From Stackebrandtia endophytica (GTDB taxonomy: Bacteria > Actinomycetota > Actinomycetes > Mycobacteriales > Micromonosporaceae), in contig NZ_VFOW01000001.1 of assembly GCF_006716355.1 (NCBI RefSeq), forward strand, positions 5,332,001 to 5,396,000: a DNA stretch of 64,000 bases, in the 5' to 3' direction. Shown here one piece after another: positions 8,699-16,337 of the stretch (positions are counted from its first letter, which is position 1; each line of letters opens with the position of its first letter). Made by a program: the position numbers and the translations under genes. Under the pieces are notes generated by a model. The model made no database searches, was not told the DNA's origin, and was given only the letters and a program-made list of their open reading frames with translations.

Positions 8699-9996
8699 CG
8701 GGTCTCCCAACGGTGGTGAGTATCGGACTCCAACGGTAGAACCGCCGAGATCGTGAACCGTGCCGGCCGTTGATCGGTGGGGGAGACCTCGACGTACAGC
8801 GTTCCGCCGACGGTGGCGAGCCGTTCCCGCATCCCCGGAAGACCCCGGCCGCCTTCACGGGTATCGACCTGCGGATTGAACTCGTTCTCGACGGTGACCG
8901 TGTAGGTCCGGTAGGTCCACGCCCGGCTCAGCCGGATCGTCGACTCGGGCGTCGCGTGGCGCAGCGCATTGGTCAACATCTCTCGCAGCACACCGTAGGC
9001 GACCTTGGCGACATCAGGCGGAACGTGTCGGGCGGTGCCGCGGTCGTCGCGCTCCAGGCGGCGACCGACACCTTGGATCGAGTCGATCAGTTCAGCGACC
9101 CGAACCTCGTGTGCCGAGAGGTCGCCGGTGGTGTCGTTGGTGCGTGACAGCACGTTCTGAATGCTCATGAGCGAACGTCTCGCGGTGGTGGCGATGTTGG
9201 CGGTCGCCTCGCGGATCCGGCCCGCATCGGCGTCGTCGGTGAACTGGATCGAGTCGGCCTGCGCGATGATCACCGCCAACGAGTGGCCCACGATGTCGTG
9301 GACGTCGCGTGCCAACCCGGCATTCTCGGCGCGCAACTGAGCGAGTTCCCTCGCCTGCTGGGCGTCGTGCCATGCCTCTCGACGATCCTGTTCGGCGGTT
9401 TCCTTCTGCGCGGCGAACCGCAGGATCATTCCGATCGCCCACGGTGTGACCAGCGGCGTCGCGAGGACCGCGACGTAGAACATCGATCGGGCCAACTGCG
9501 AGAGTGACCCGTTCAGCGGGTTGACCTCCCCGATCAGGACGCCCAGGTATGCGGTTCCCAACAGCGCGCCCAGGCCGATGCTGATGCCGCCGGCGACGAT
9601 GGAGGTCTTGGTGCCGTATCTCGCCGTGACATAGGCGACGTAGGGGCCGGCGAGTTGGAGCGGTCCCAGCTCCGTCAGTGTCGCCACCTGAAGTAGCGAC
9701 GAGACCCAGACCAGAGCGATCGCCGTCCCCGGTGCGGTCCGGGCGAGACCGATCCCCATCGCGGCCGGGATCATGATCACGAACAACAGCAGAAACCGGA
9801 GTTCTCCGTCCATCCGCCACAGGAGGTGTGCACCCATGACGATGAGCCCGAAGCACAGCGCGGCGATGATGTCGCGATGTCGGGTACGGTCCAGCACGCC
9901 ACGGATCGGTGGTGGCCCGGGTATGGCGTAAGCGGGGTCGCCGCCGTGCCACCGTGCCGGTCCAGGCGTGGCCGAGGGTGCGTCGAGGGGTCTCAC
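8695..9996 (-). CDS. Sensor histidine kinase (HisKA_3, NarL-type partner)
   Basis: Several membrane helices occupy about residues 42-195. A coiled region and the HisKA_3 dimerisation motif RDVHDIVGHSL follow, with phosphoacceptor His233. The C-terminal ATPase domain has MLTNALRHA and GGRGLPGMRER boxes. Extracytoplasmic loops are short, suggesting it senses within or near the membrane. The gene starts 9 bp after ddl on the same strand and overlaps the response regulator, tying it to the D-Ala-D-X genes. It could monitor lipid II or cell-wall stress; that is inference from context. Confidence 0.92.
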   Translation of the reverse strand: MRPLDAPSATPGPARWHGGDPAYAIPGPPPIRGVLDRTRHRDIIAALCFGLIVMGAHLLWRMDGELRFLLLFVIMIPAAMGIGLARTAPGTAIALVWVSSLLQVATLTELGPLQLAGPYVAYVTARYGTKTSIVAGGISIGLGALLGTAYLGVLIGEVNPLNGSLSQLARSMFYVAVLATPLVTPWAIGMILRFAAQKETAEQDRREAWHDAQQARELAQLRAENAGLARDVHDIVGHSLAVIIAQADSIQFTDDADAGRIREATANIATTARRSLMSIQNVLSRTNDTTGDLSAHEVRVAELIDSIQGVGRRLERDDRGTARHVPPDVAKVAYGVLREMLTNALRHATPESTIRLSRAWTYRTYTVTVENEFNPQVDTREGGRGLPGMRERLATVGGTLYVEVSPTDQRPARFTISAVLPLESDTHHRWETR

Positions 9997-10005
9997 GATT
10001 GCGCA

Positions 10006-11028
10006 TCATAGACGATCGACGGCGTGTTCGAGCAGGTCAGCGGGGTGGTCCGCGACCCTCGGCACGGCCATGGCGGTGTCGATGAGTGTGTCGAGGAGCC
10101 GGGGATAGGGCAGGCCGTCGGCGTCGAACATGCGTGGCACCTGAGAGGCTGCGGTCATTCCCGGGGCGGTGTTGACCTCGTTGAGGACCAGCCCACCGTC
10201 GTCGGTGAGGAAGAAGTCGAATCGGGCGACCCCCGCACACCCGAGCAGTCGAAACAGCTTCTCGGCATGGTCGCGCAGTCGAATCGCCGCCTTGTCGGGG
10301 ATCGACGCCGGGACGAGGAATGTGGCGCCACCGTCGTACTTCTCGGCGGTACCGAAGAACCCACCCGCCTCGACGATGATCTCCAGGGGCGGACCGACCC
10401 GCAACGTACCGTCGGGCATCTGAAGGACGGCGATGTCGATCTCACGGCCGACGATCTCCTTCTCGACGAGGACTCGGGGGTCGAAGGCGGCCGCTTCGGC
10501 GACCGCCGCCGCAAAATCCTCCACCATGGACACCCGTTGGATGCCGTAGCTGGATCCCTCCGTGTTCGGCTTGATGAACATCGGCGGGTCGAACGGAGGC
10601 GACACCTCTCTGCCGTCGACCAGAACGCCTGCGGCCACGGGAATCCCGGCGTCGGAGGCGAGCAGTTTCATCAGGTGCTTGTCGATCGCGACGGCGCCGG
10701 CCCGTACCCCCGATCCCACATACGGGGTGCCACATGCGTCGAGTACCGCCGCGAGAGAACCGTCCTCGCCGACCTTGCCGTGCATGAGCGGCAGGACCAC
10801 GTCCGCTCGCTGGATCAGCCGGACCAGATCCTCCATCCGACGAGGCAGCGGAGTCCCGGACGCGTCGCACCATCGTCCGGCACGGTCGAGGATCACCGTC
10901 GTCACCCGGTACCGGGCGGCATCCAGATGCGTGGTGGCCGATGCCGCCGACGCCAACGACACGTCATGTTCCGACCCCGGTCCACCGGTGACGATGAGCA
11001 GGTCGATCGGTTCAGCAGAGACTCTCAT
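10006..11028 (-). CDS. ddl: D-alanine--D-alanine (or D-serine) ligase
   Basis: This ATP-grasp enzyme of 340 residues joins two D-amino acids for the end of the peptidoglycan stem. Visible landmarks are GGPGSEHDVSL (15-25, N-terminal D-Ala site), KPNTEGSSYGI (about 153-163, ATP site) and LNEVNTAPGMT (Mg2+ ligands). The omega-loop carries Lys230-Tyr231 in AEKYDGG, as in D-Ala:D-Ala and D-Ala:D-Ser ligases, not the Lys-Gly found in VanA-type D-lactate ligases. Its ATG lies 17 bp inside the end of the alr gene. Together with vanX and alr upstream this is a complete dipeptide turnover and resynthesis set; whether the second residue is D-Ala or D-Ser is undecided. Confidence 0.9.
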   Translation of the reverse strand: MRVSAEPIDLLIVTGGPGSEHDVSLASAASATTHLDAARYRVTTVILDRAGRWCDASGTPLPRRMEDLVRLIQRADVVLPLMHGKVGEDGSLAAVLDACGTPYVGSGVRAGAVAIDKHLMKLLASDAGIPVAAGVLVDGREVSPPFDPPMFIKPNTEGSSYGIQRVSMVEDFAAAVAEAAAFDPRVLVEKEIVGREIDIAVLQMPDGTLRVGPPLEIIVEAGGFFGTAEKYDGGATFLVPASIPDKAAIRLRDHAEKLFRLLGCAGVARFDFFLTDDGGLVLNEVNTAPGMTAASQVPRMFDADGLPYPRLLDTLIDTAMAVPRVADHPADLLEHAVDRL

Positions 11029-12160
11029 GGAGACCTTTCCAATGGTGGATGTCGGGAACGGCTTCGGACGGCACCACGCGACGTGCCACACGTCGGCCGA
11101 TGCCCGTCATCAGCTCGTGTTCGATGGTGTGACACCAAACGGCCCAGTCGGCCAGGCGGGGCTCACCCTGGTCGCCCGGGCCGAACACGGTCGCGACGTC
11201 ACCGATGCGCACATCGGCGGTACCGACGTCGACGACGATCTGATCCATGGAAATCGCGCCGACGATTCGACAGTGGCGTCCACCGAGGCTGACGCGTGCG
11301 ATCCCCGCCGCCGCACGTGGAATGCCGTCGGCGTAACCGATCGGCAGCAGGGCCAGTCGGGTGGTGTCGTCGATGCGGAACGTCCGTCCGTAGCCGACGG
11401 CAGAGCCGGCAGGTGCGGTACGAACCTCGACCACCGGCGCCGTCAACGTCAGGGCCGGGCGCAGGCGGCCACGTCCGGCCGGATCGATTCCGTACAGGCC
11501 CGCTCCGACGCGGACGTCGTCCAGTCTCGCCTCGGGAATGTCCAGGGTCGCGGCCGTGGCCGCGAGGTGTCGGCTTCGTGCGACGATGCCGGCGCGTGCG
11601 GCGACGCGGATCGCGTCGTCGAAACGCGCCAGGGCCGACCGGTTCGCGGGGTGGTCGGGATCGTCGGCGCACGCCAGGTGACTCATGATCCCGTCGATGG
11701 TGATGAGGCGTCGCCGTTCGAGGTCGCGGGCTCGACGACACAGTGAGACCCATTCCCGGTGTCCGGCGCCCTCCCTCGTCATACCGGTATCGACGGCCAG
11801 ATGGATGCTCACCTGACCCGAGACGGCGGCGGCACCGGCGATGCGTTCGAGTAGTGCGACGCTGCCAGCCGTCACCGCCACCCGGTTGCGGATCGCGGTG
11901 TCGAAGTCGGCGTCGATCGGATTAAGCCAGCTCAAGATGGGCGCGGTGATACCGGCCTTCCTCAGAACCATGGCCTCGTCGATGCCGGTGACGCCCAGTC
12001 GCGCCGCGCCGTTGGCGATCGCGACGGTGGCGACGTCGACGGCGCCGTGCCCGAAACCGTCGGCCTTCACCACCGCCGTGAATCCCGGCTGAATCGATGC
12101 GAAATGTCGGACGTTGGCGGCCACGGCACCCAGGTCGATCGACAGCACCGCACCGCTCAC
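11012..12160 (-). CDS. alr: Alanine racemase (possibly serine racemase)
   Basis: This is a PLP-dependent fold type III racemase of 382 residues. The PLP lysine is Lys32 in AVVKADGFGHG, the opposite-face catalytic tyrosine lies in IGYADGIP, and GAISMDQ is the usual C-terminal motif. It converts L-Ala and D-Ala (or Ser) in the cytoplasm. Its GTG overlaps the vanX stop (GTGA), which fixes the start; longer frames would be Arg-rich and unlike the family. It lacks the membrane domain of VanT serine racemases, so alanine is the default substrate. It feeds the ligase encoded next. Confidence 0.93.
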   Translation of the reverse strand: MSGAVLSIDLGAVAANVRHFASIQPGFTAVVKADGFGHGAVDVATVAIANGAARLGVTGIDEAMVLRKAGITAPILSWLNPIDADFDTAIRNRVAVTAGSVALLERIAGAAAVSGQVSIHLAVDTGMTREGAGHREWVSLCRRARDLERRRLITIDGIMSHLACADDPDHPANRSALARFDDAIRVAARAGIVARSRHLAATAATLDIPEARLDDVRVGAGLYGIDPAGRGRLRPALTLTAPVVEVRTAPAGSAVGYGRTFRIDDTTRLALLPIGYADGIPRAAAGIARVSLGGRHCRIVGAISMDQIVVDVGTADVRIGDVATVFGPGDQGEPRLADWAVWCHTIEHELMTGIGRRVARRVVPSEAVPDIHHWKGLHESLC

Positions 12161-12789
12161 GCGGCCACCGCCGTGTACCGCGCCCGGTCGGTGCCGGTCA
12201 CATGCGCCCAGTAACGGTCCCCGAAGCTGAAGTGCCACCATTCGGTGGGGTAGTTGACGAGGCCCTCGGCCGTCAAGGCGTCGGTCATGAGATCGCGGTG
12301 GCGACGCGCCACCTCGTCGACTGGAGCGTCGGTGAAACATGCGCCGTCGCTGTCCTCGGGAGTCGCGTCGATCTCGGTTCCCATCCACAGCGGTTCACCG
12401 TCGGTGTCGATGAGCGTGATGTCGACCGCGGCGCCCGCGACGTGTGGGGCGACGCCGATCGGCGACACGAAGCGGCTCGACAGTCGGGCTAGTTCGGACT
12501 CGGTGGCCTCGGGGTTCTCGACGCGTAGGAACTCGGTGTACTCGGCGATGATCGCCTCCTGCACCTCGACCGTGCGGTATCCCTCGGCGACCCCGAAGCG
12601 GATACCGGCGGGCAGTCGGTGCTGCGCACGCACGAGGCGCTCGGCGACACCCGAGCGAACCAGCCCACCGGCGGCCGAGGAGTTCGGCAGATAGCGGACT
12701 CCGCGATCCGACAGACGCACCAGTGGTTCGCCACAGTCGATGGCGGGGATTCGGGCGATGTCGGGATCGGCGAGCAGGGTGAACGTCAC
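12157..12789 (-). CDS. vanX: D-Ala-D-Ala dipeptidase, VanX/M15D family
   Basis: This is a zinc dipeptidase of 210 residues, VanX length. With the start chosen here, metal and catalytic residues fall almost where they do in VanX: His116 and Asp123 (PHVAGAAVD), Glu183 and His186 (EWWHF), and Arg72 (GYR). WMGTEID matches the VanX DMGT-x-FD motif. VanX hydrolyses free D-Ala-D-Ala so that a different dipeptide can replace it, or recycles D-Ala. The GTG has a GAGGAG site 6 nt upstream, better than the GTG at 12816. Oddity: position 114 is Ala where VanX has Ser. It is the first gene of the alr-ddl-kinase-regulator operon. Confidence 0.9.
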   Translation of the reverse strand: MTFTLLADPDIARIPAIDCGEPLVRLSDRGVRYLPNSSAAGGLVRSGVAERLVRAQHRLPAGIRFGVAEGYRTVEVQEAIIAEYTEFLRVENPEATESELARLSSRFVSPIGVAPHVAGAAVDITLIDTDGEPLWMGTEIDATPEDSDGACFTDAPVDEVARRHRDLMTDALTAEGLVNYPTEWWHFSFGDRYWAHVTGTDRARYTAVAA

Positions 12790-13108
12790 AGCGGCTCCTC
12801 GGTCGGGGTTGATCACCGTCGACGGTATGGATGGAGCCCGTCCTCATGCCTCCATCGCAGGTGCCGAAGACCTGTCCCGAGGTACCGGCCGCCGGTACCG
12901 ATATCGGCCCCGTCGGTGGAGGTCAGTGCGGTGACCTGGGCCGACGCCGCCTATCCGTGGCCGGTGGTGCGATCATCCCAACGGCGGCGCCGCGGTCCTG
13001 AGAGGGCAGCGCTCGCACCGGGCCGTCGCGTTGAGTCCACTGGGGAAGATGGCGTCCGATGGGTAGGCTGATCGGTGGTTCGGCCACGGTCATACAGCTG
13101 GGGGTTTC

Positions 13109-13333
13109 ATGCGTCGCGGCGTCTGCGTCAAATGTCAGGGGACGGAGCTCTACCAACTACCGGTGAAGGCCGCCGGCGCCTATCAGGACCTGTGGCTCGG
13201 CGGACAGGGTATCTTCGCCGAACGCAGTAGCTACTTCATCGTGTGTGGGTCCTGCGGGTTCAGCGAGCGCTACGCGACCCCGGACGCGATGCGGAAGCTG
13301 GCCAAGTACGGGCGACGGTTGCAGTCCCGATGA
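13109..13333 (+). CDS. Small zinc-ribbon protein
   Basis: A 74-residue protein with two CxxC pairs (CVKC at 6-9 and CGSC about 40 residues later), the pattern of a zinc ribbon. The middle contains DLWLGGQGIFAERSSYFIVC, typical of small actinobacterial nucleic-acid- or protein-binding zinc-ribbon proteins of unknown function. A second protein of similar build is encoded at 56133-56348. It stands alone and converges on a minus-strand membrane-protein gene. Confidence 0.75.
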   Translation: MRRGVCVKCQGTELYQLPVKAAGAYQDLWLGGQGIFAERSSYFIVCGSCGFSERYATPDAMRKLAKYGRRLQSR

Positions 13334-13423
13334 TCCGACCATCGGGACCCTTGCCGTGGCCGGGTGGATATCTCATGGTGTGGTGTTGAACCGTGCTTCC
13401 GGCTGCCGCATCACCCTCCCCGG

Positions 13424-14113
13424 CTAGGACTTGCGGTGCCGAGAATGGAACGCGGCGAGAAGGAACACCGCGAAGATCACCAGATTGAGGATCCAACGCG
13501 GGTCGTCGAGATGAAGCGCTTCGAGGACCTGTTCCCGCTCGCCGCTGCTCAACGTGTCCGCCGACTGTTCCATGGTGGCGAAGTCCAACCGATCCGGGGC
13601 GAAGACCAGGTGAGTCCAGATCCGGTGTGCCCCGAACAGGACCGTGGCGGCCAAGACCAGGATCCGGCGTCGCCCCGGTCGCCAGGCCAGAACCAGTAGA
13701 GCCGGAATCACCAGCAGTTCCATCGGCGCATTGGACAATATCGCGATCGGAATGCTCGGGAGGAACAGTTGCACGAGCATCTGGCCGGTCAATGATGGAC
13801 TGTCCAATGCGGTGTTGAGCAGGAGGATTCCCACTCCGCCACCGAAGGCCAGAACCGCCATCGCCGTCGAGCCGATCGCGATGAGTACATCCTCGCCGCA
13901 GCCGCCGATCCGGGGTCGGCGGGCCAACCAGGTGGCGGTCGTCGCGATAAGGGTTCCCCAGGCGAGGCCCGCCGCCACCGCGACGGGCAACGGCAGAAAG
14001 GCCGAAAGGGACAATGCCTGCGTCAGCGTGACGAACGATATGGACAGTCCGATCGGCAGCAACTCTACCGATTTCGGTGCGGAGGGTTCGCAGGCGTGAT
14101 GGAGACGCGTCAT
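13424..14113 (-). CDS. Hypothetical multi-pass membrane protein
   Basis: The product of about 229 residues has five or six predicted membrane helices separated by short loops, with a small soluble segment near the C-terminus (DRLDFATMEQSADTLSSGER) before a final helix and a basic tail. I recognise no transport or enzyme motif. The ATG has a GAGAG site upstream. It lies about 145 bp downstream of a membrane-anchored LuxR regulator on the same strand and may be its target or partner. Confidence 0.7.
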   Translation of the reverse strand: MTRLHHACEPSAPKSVELLPIGLSISFVTLTQALSLSAFLPLPVAVAAGLAWGTLIATTATWLARRPRIGGCGEDVLIAIGSTAMAVLAFGGGVGILLLNTALDSPSLTGQMLVQLFLPSIPIAILSNAPMELLVIPALLVLAWRPGRRRILVLAATVLFGAHRIWTHLVFAPDRLDFATMEQSADTLSSGEREQVLEALHLDDPRWILNLVIFAVFLLAAFHSRHRKS

Positions 14114-14257
14114 CGGTCGACTCTCTTTCTGATTCGAGCTCGGTGCCCCAGGCACCGACGGGTCGATCCCCCCTTGTGTGGGGGGACCGCTCGAACCTGA
14201 CGGCGGTTCGCTGATGCGGCATCTGCCGATCGGGGGTAAACCCGGCCTAATCCGGGT

Positions 14258-14884
14258 TTATTCTCGGTCCGGAGTGTCCAATATGCCCGCCTCACGGGCA
14301 TGATTGACGGCTTGGAGCCGCGTAGTCGCCTGCAATTTGCGGAAGATGTGGCTCAGATGTGCTTTGACCGTGCCTGGTGCGATGTACAGCATCGTGGCGA
14401 TCTCCCGGTTGGAGCGTCCTGATTCCAGTAGCACCAGAACATCCTGCTCGCGTGGGCTGAGTGGTTCGACGGGAACCGTCCCGGTTCGGCTGGTCGACGA
14501 TGCCGAATCCGGTTCGATCGAAGCGGAGTGTGTCGTCGCCTGAGCGGTCTCGGGGGCCGGATGTCCGCCGAGGTATCGCAACCGCGTACTCAGGGCCACG
14601 CTAACCGTGAACACCGCGATCACCGGCATCAGGAGACCGAACGCCAACAGGATCCACCACTGCTCCACACCACGTTCGATCAATGCGAAGGTGAGCCCCA
14701 CCATCGGCATGGCCCAACCGAAGAAGAGGAGGGCGACTCCCAGCCCGAACATCGCCGGCCGTGACGATCGCAGACGTATCCACAGTGTATAGACTGGCCG
14801 ACGCTTCACGGAGGTGGCGCCGACTTCGTCCGGGTGCTCGGTTGGGCTGTCGTGTCGTTGTGTGCTCACCGGTCCACTGTCCAT
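14258..14884 (-). CDS. Membrane-anchored LuxR-type transcriptional regulator
   Basis: Two hydrophobic helices at about residues 45-65 and 75-97 precede a Ser/Thr-rich linker and a C-terminal LuxR helix-turn-helix (LSPREQDVLVLLESGRSNRE and APGTVKAHLSHIFRKLQATT). No receiver or ligand domain is present. The architecture suggests a DNA-binding domain tethered to the membrane, able to respond to membrane state or to be released by proteolysis. This is inferred; such one-component membrane regulators are known in other families such as ToxR. The downstream membrane protein gene is the obvious candidate partner. Confidence 0.8.
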   Translation of the reverse strand: MDSGPVSTQRHDSPTEHPDEVGATSVKRRPVYTLWIRLRSSRPAMFGLGVALLFFGWAMPMVGLTFALIERGVEQWWILLAFGLLMPVIAVFTVSVALSTRLRYLGGHPAPETAQATTHSASIEPDSASSTSRTGTVPVEPLSPREQDVLVLLESGRSNREIATMLYIAPGTVKAHLSHIFRKLQATTRLQAVNHAREAGILDTPDRE

Positions 14885-15349
14885 GGTGTCGTCGTGGTGC
14901 GTTGGGTCCGGTGCGGCCGGACACCCTGCATTTCGCTGTCACTCCACAGTATTCGGGCGCCATGGTGATGAGCGATCGCCGAGCCCCCGGTTGCTCCGGC
15001 GATGATCAACTGCACTATCGTGGGCCACATGACCTTTGTTTTCGTGCGGATACGCACCGCCTGAGACGTGTGGTTTCTTCGGTCGGTAGACGACTGAGAC
15101 CACACGTGCACCCGAGACCATCACGGCTCCCGTCGGCCTTGCCGAGTAGGGAGGCGTCGGCGATCGCCGAATGGTTCGCCTCGGTCGGATTTCTGTTCCC
15201 GACCCGTGCACCGTCGATTTCGACGATCGTGGCATGCCTGATGGCGGGTGCTCGATTCAGTCTTCTGTCAATTTCGGGCCTTGCGCGGCACCGGTTGCCG
15301 CCTGCCCGTCATCCCGATCGGATTCATTCTCTTGACAATCTCTGGAAAC
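14885..15349. other. Intergenic, no gene seen
   Basis: No convincing coding frame. One inverted repeat, ACGTGTGGT (15066-15074) with ACCACACGT (15099-15107), could be a regulator site or weak hairpin. The region separates the divergent LuxR and hydrolase genes, so it must hold both promoters. Confidence 0.45.
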
Positions 15350-16216
15350 TTGGTCACCAAGCGCGCGAACGACGCCACGTTCGTGCTGGTGCACGGCTCC
15401 GGTTCCAACTCCTTCATGTGGGCGCCGATCCAGCGTGAACTGGCGTTGCGGGGACGCCGAAGCTTCGCCGTCGACCTTCCCGGTCACGGCTTCGACGCGC
15501 AATACTCGGCGGCCTACCAGGCTCCGCAGGACCTTGACGCTTGGGCGTCGCAACCCTCGACGCTGGCGGGGGTGACCCTGCAGGACAACGTCGACATGGT
15601 CGTCGACGTCGTGCGTCGGCTGGCCGATCACGGTCCGGTCGTGCTGGTCGGCGCCAGCCTCGGTGGAACCACGGTCACCGGTGTGGCCAATGTGGTGCCC
15701 GACCTGGTGAGCCGCCTGGTCTACATCTCCGCATGGTCCTGTGTGGAGCGATCTAGTCCCGTCGAGTACATGGGAGAGCCGGAGTTCGACGGCAATCTGT
15801 TGGCCCCGTTGGCCGGGCTGAACGTCGGTGATCCCGGTGAACTCGGAGTGGGACGAGCCAACTACCGCTCCGGCGATCCTGAGATGCTGGCCGCGCTGAA
15901 GGCGGCGATCATGGCGGACGGAACCGACGAGCAGTTTCTGGCGTTTCTCAACATCCTTCAGCCCGACGAGTCGTTGGCCGTGATGACGGCCGATTCCCGG
16001 GGCGTGGCCGAAACCTGGGGAACCGTTCCCCGCACCTACATTCGGCTGACCCGGGATCGGTCTTTGCCGGTGGCGATGCAGGACCGGTTGATAGCCGAGT
16101 CGGATGCCCTGACCCCCGACAACCGGTTCGAGGTGCACAGCCTGGACACCAGTCACACCGGGTTCCTTTTGGACCCTGAGGCCACCGCCGGAATCCTGGA
16201 CGGGTTGACCGTCTGA
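15350..16216 (+). CDS. Alpha/beta-hydrolase (EstC/salicylate-esterase-like)
   Basis: The fold begins directly with TFVLVHGSGSNSFMW (oxyanion-hole HG), then the nucleophile elbow GASLGG with catalytic Ser, and a late His in DTSHTGFLLDP. This matches the small alpha/beta-hydrolases whose relatives hydrolyse esters or lactones in the cytoplasm. The start is uncertain: family members begin about 10 residues before the first strand, which points to the TTG used here, but the frame stays open up to a GTG at 15248. Two strong hairpins follow the stop. Confidence 0.82.
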   Translation: MVTKRANDATFVLVHGSGSNSFMWAPIQRELALRGRRSFAVDLPGHGFDAQYSAAYQAPQDLDAWASQPSTLAGVTLQDNVDMVVDVVRRLADHGPVVLVGASLGGTTVTGVANVVPDLVSRLVYISAWSCVERSSPVEYMGEPEFDGNLLAPLAGLNVGDPGELGVGRANYRSGDPEMLAALKAAIMADGTDEQFLAFLNILQPDESLAVMTADSRGVAETWGTVPRTYIRLTRDRSLPVAMQDRLIAESDALTPDNRFEVHSLDTSHTGFLLDPEATAGILDGLTV

Positions 16217-16223
16217 CGAAGAG

Positions 16224-16261
16224 GTCGGTGGTGACGAGGTGCTTGAATCGTCACCACCGAC
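16224..16261. terminator. Perfect 14-bp hairpin after hydrolase gene
   Basis: Arms GTCGGTGGTGACGA and TCGTCACCACCGAC with a 10-nt loop begin 8 nt after the hydrolase stop codon. Probable terminator for the plus-strand gene. Confidence 0.78.
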
Positions 16262-16270
16262 ATGATCGAC

Positions 16271-16308
16271 GGGGGCTCCCAACCGGTGAACACCGGTCGG
16301 GAGCCCCC
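16271..16308. terminator. Second hairpin between convergent genes
   Basis: GGGGGCTCCC (16271-16280) pairs with GGGAGCCCCC (16299-16308), extended by ACCGGTG/CACCGGT across one mismatch. It is the closer of the two hairpins to the convergent LPXTG gene and probably terminates it. Confidence 0.75.
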
Positions 16309-16337
16309 TGACACCCACGTGACCTGCGAAGTCGCCG

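Noticed and set aside
8048-12789. Canonical VanA-type vancomycin resistance cluster
   Set aside because: There is no VanH-like D-lactate dehydrogenase, the ligase has a Lys-Tyr specificity loop and the two-component system is NarL type; only the vanX-like gene fits the van scheme directly.
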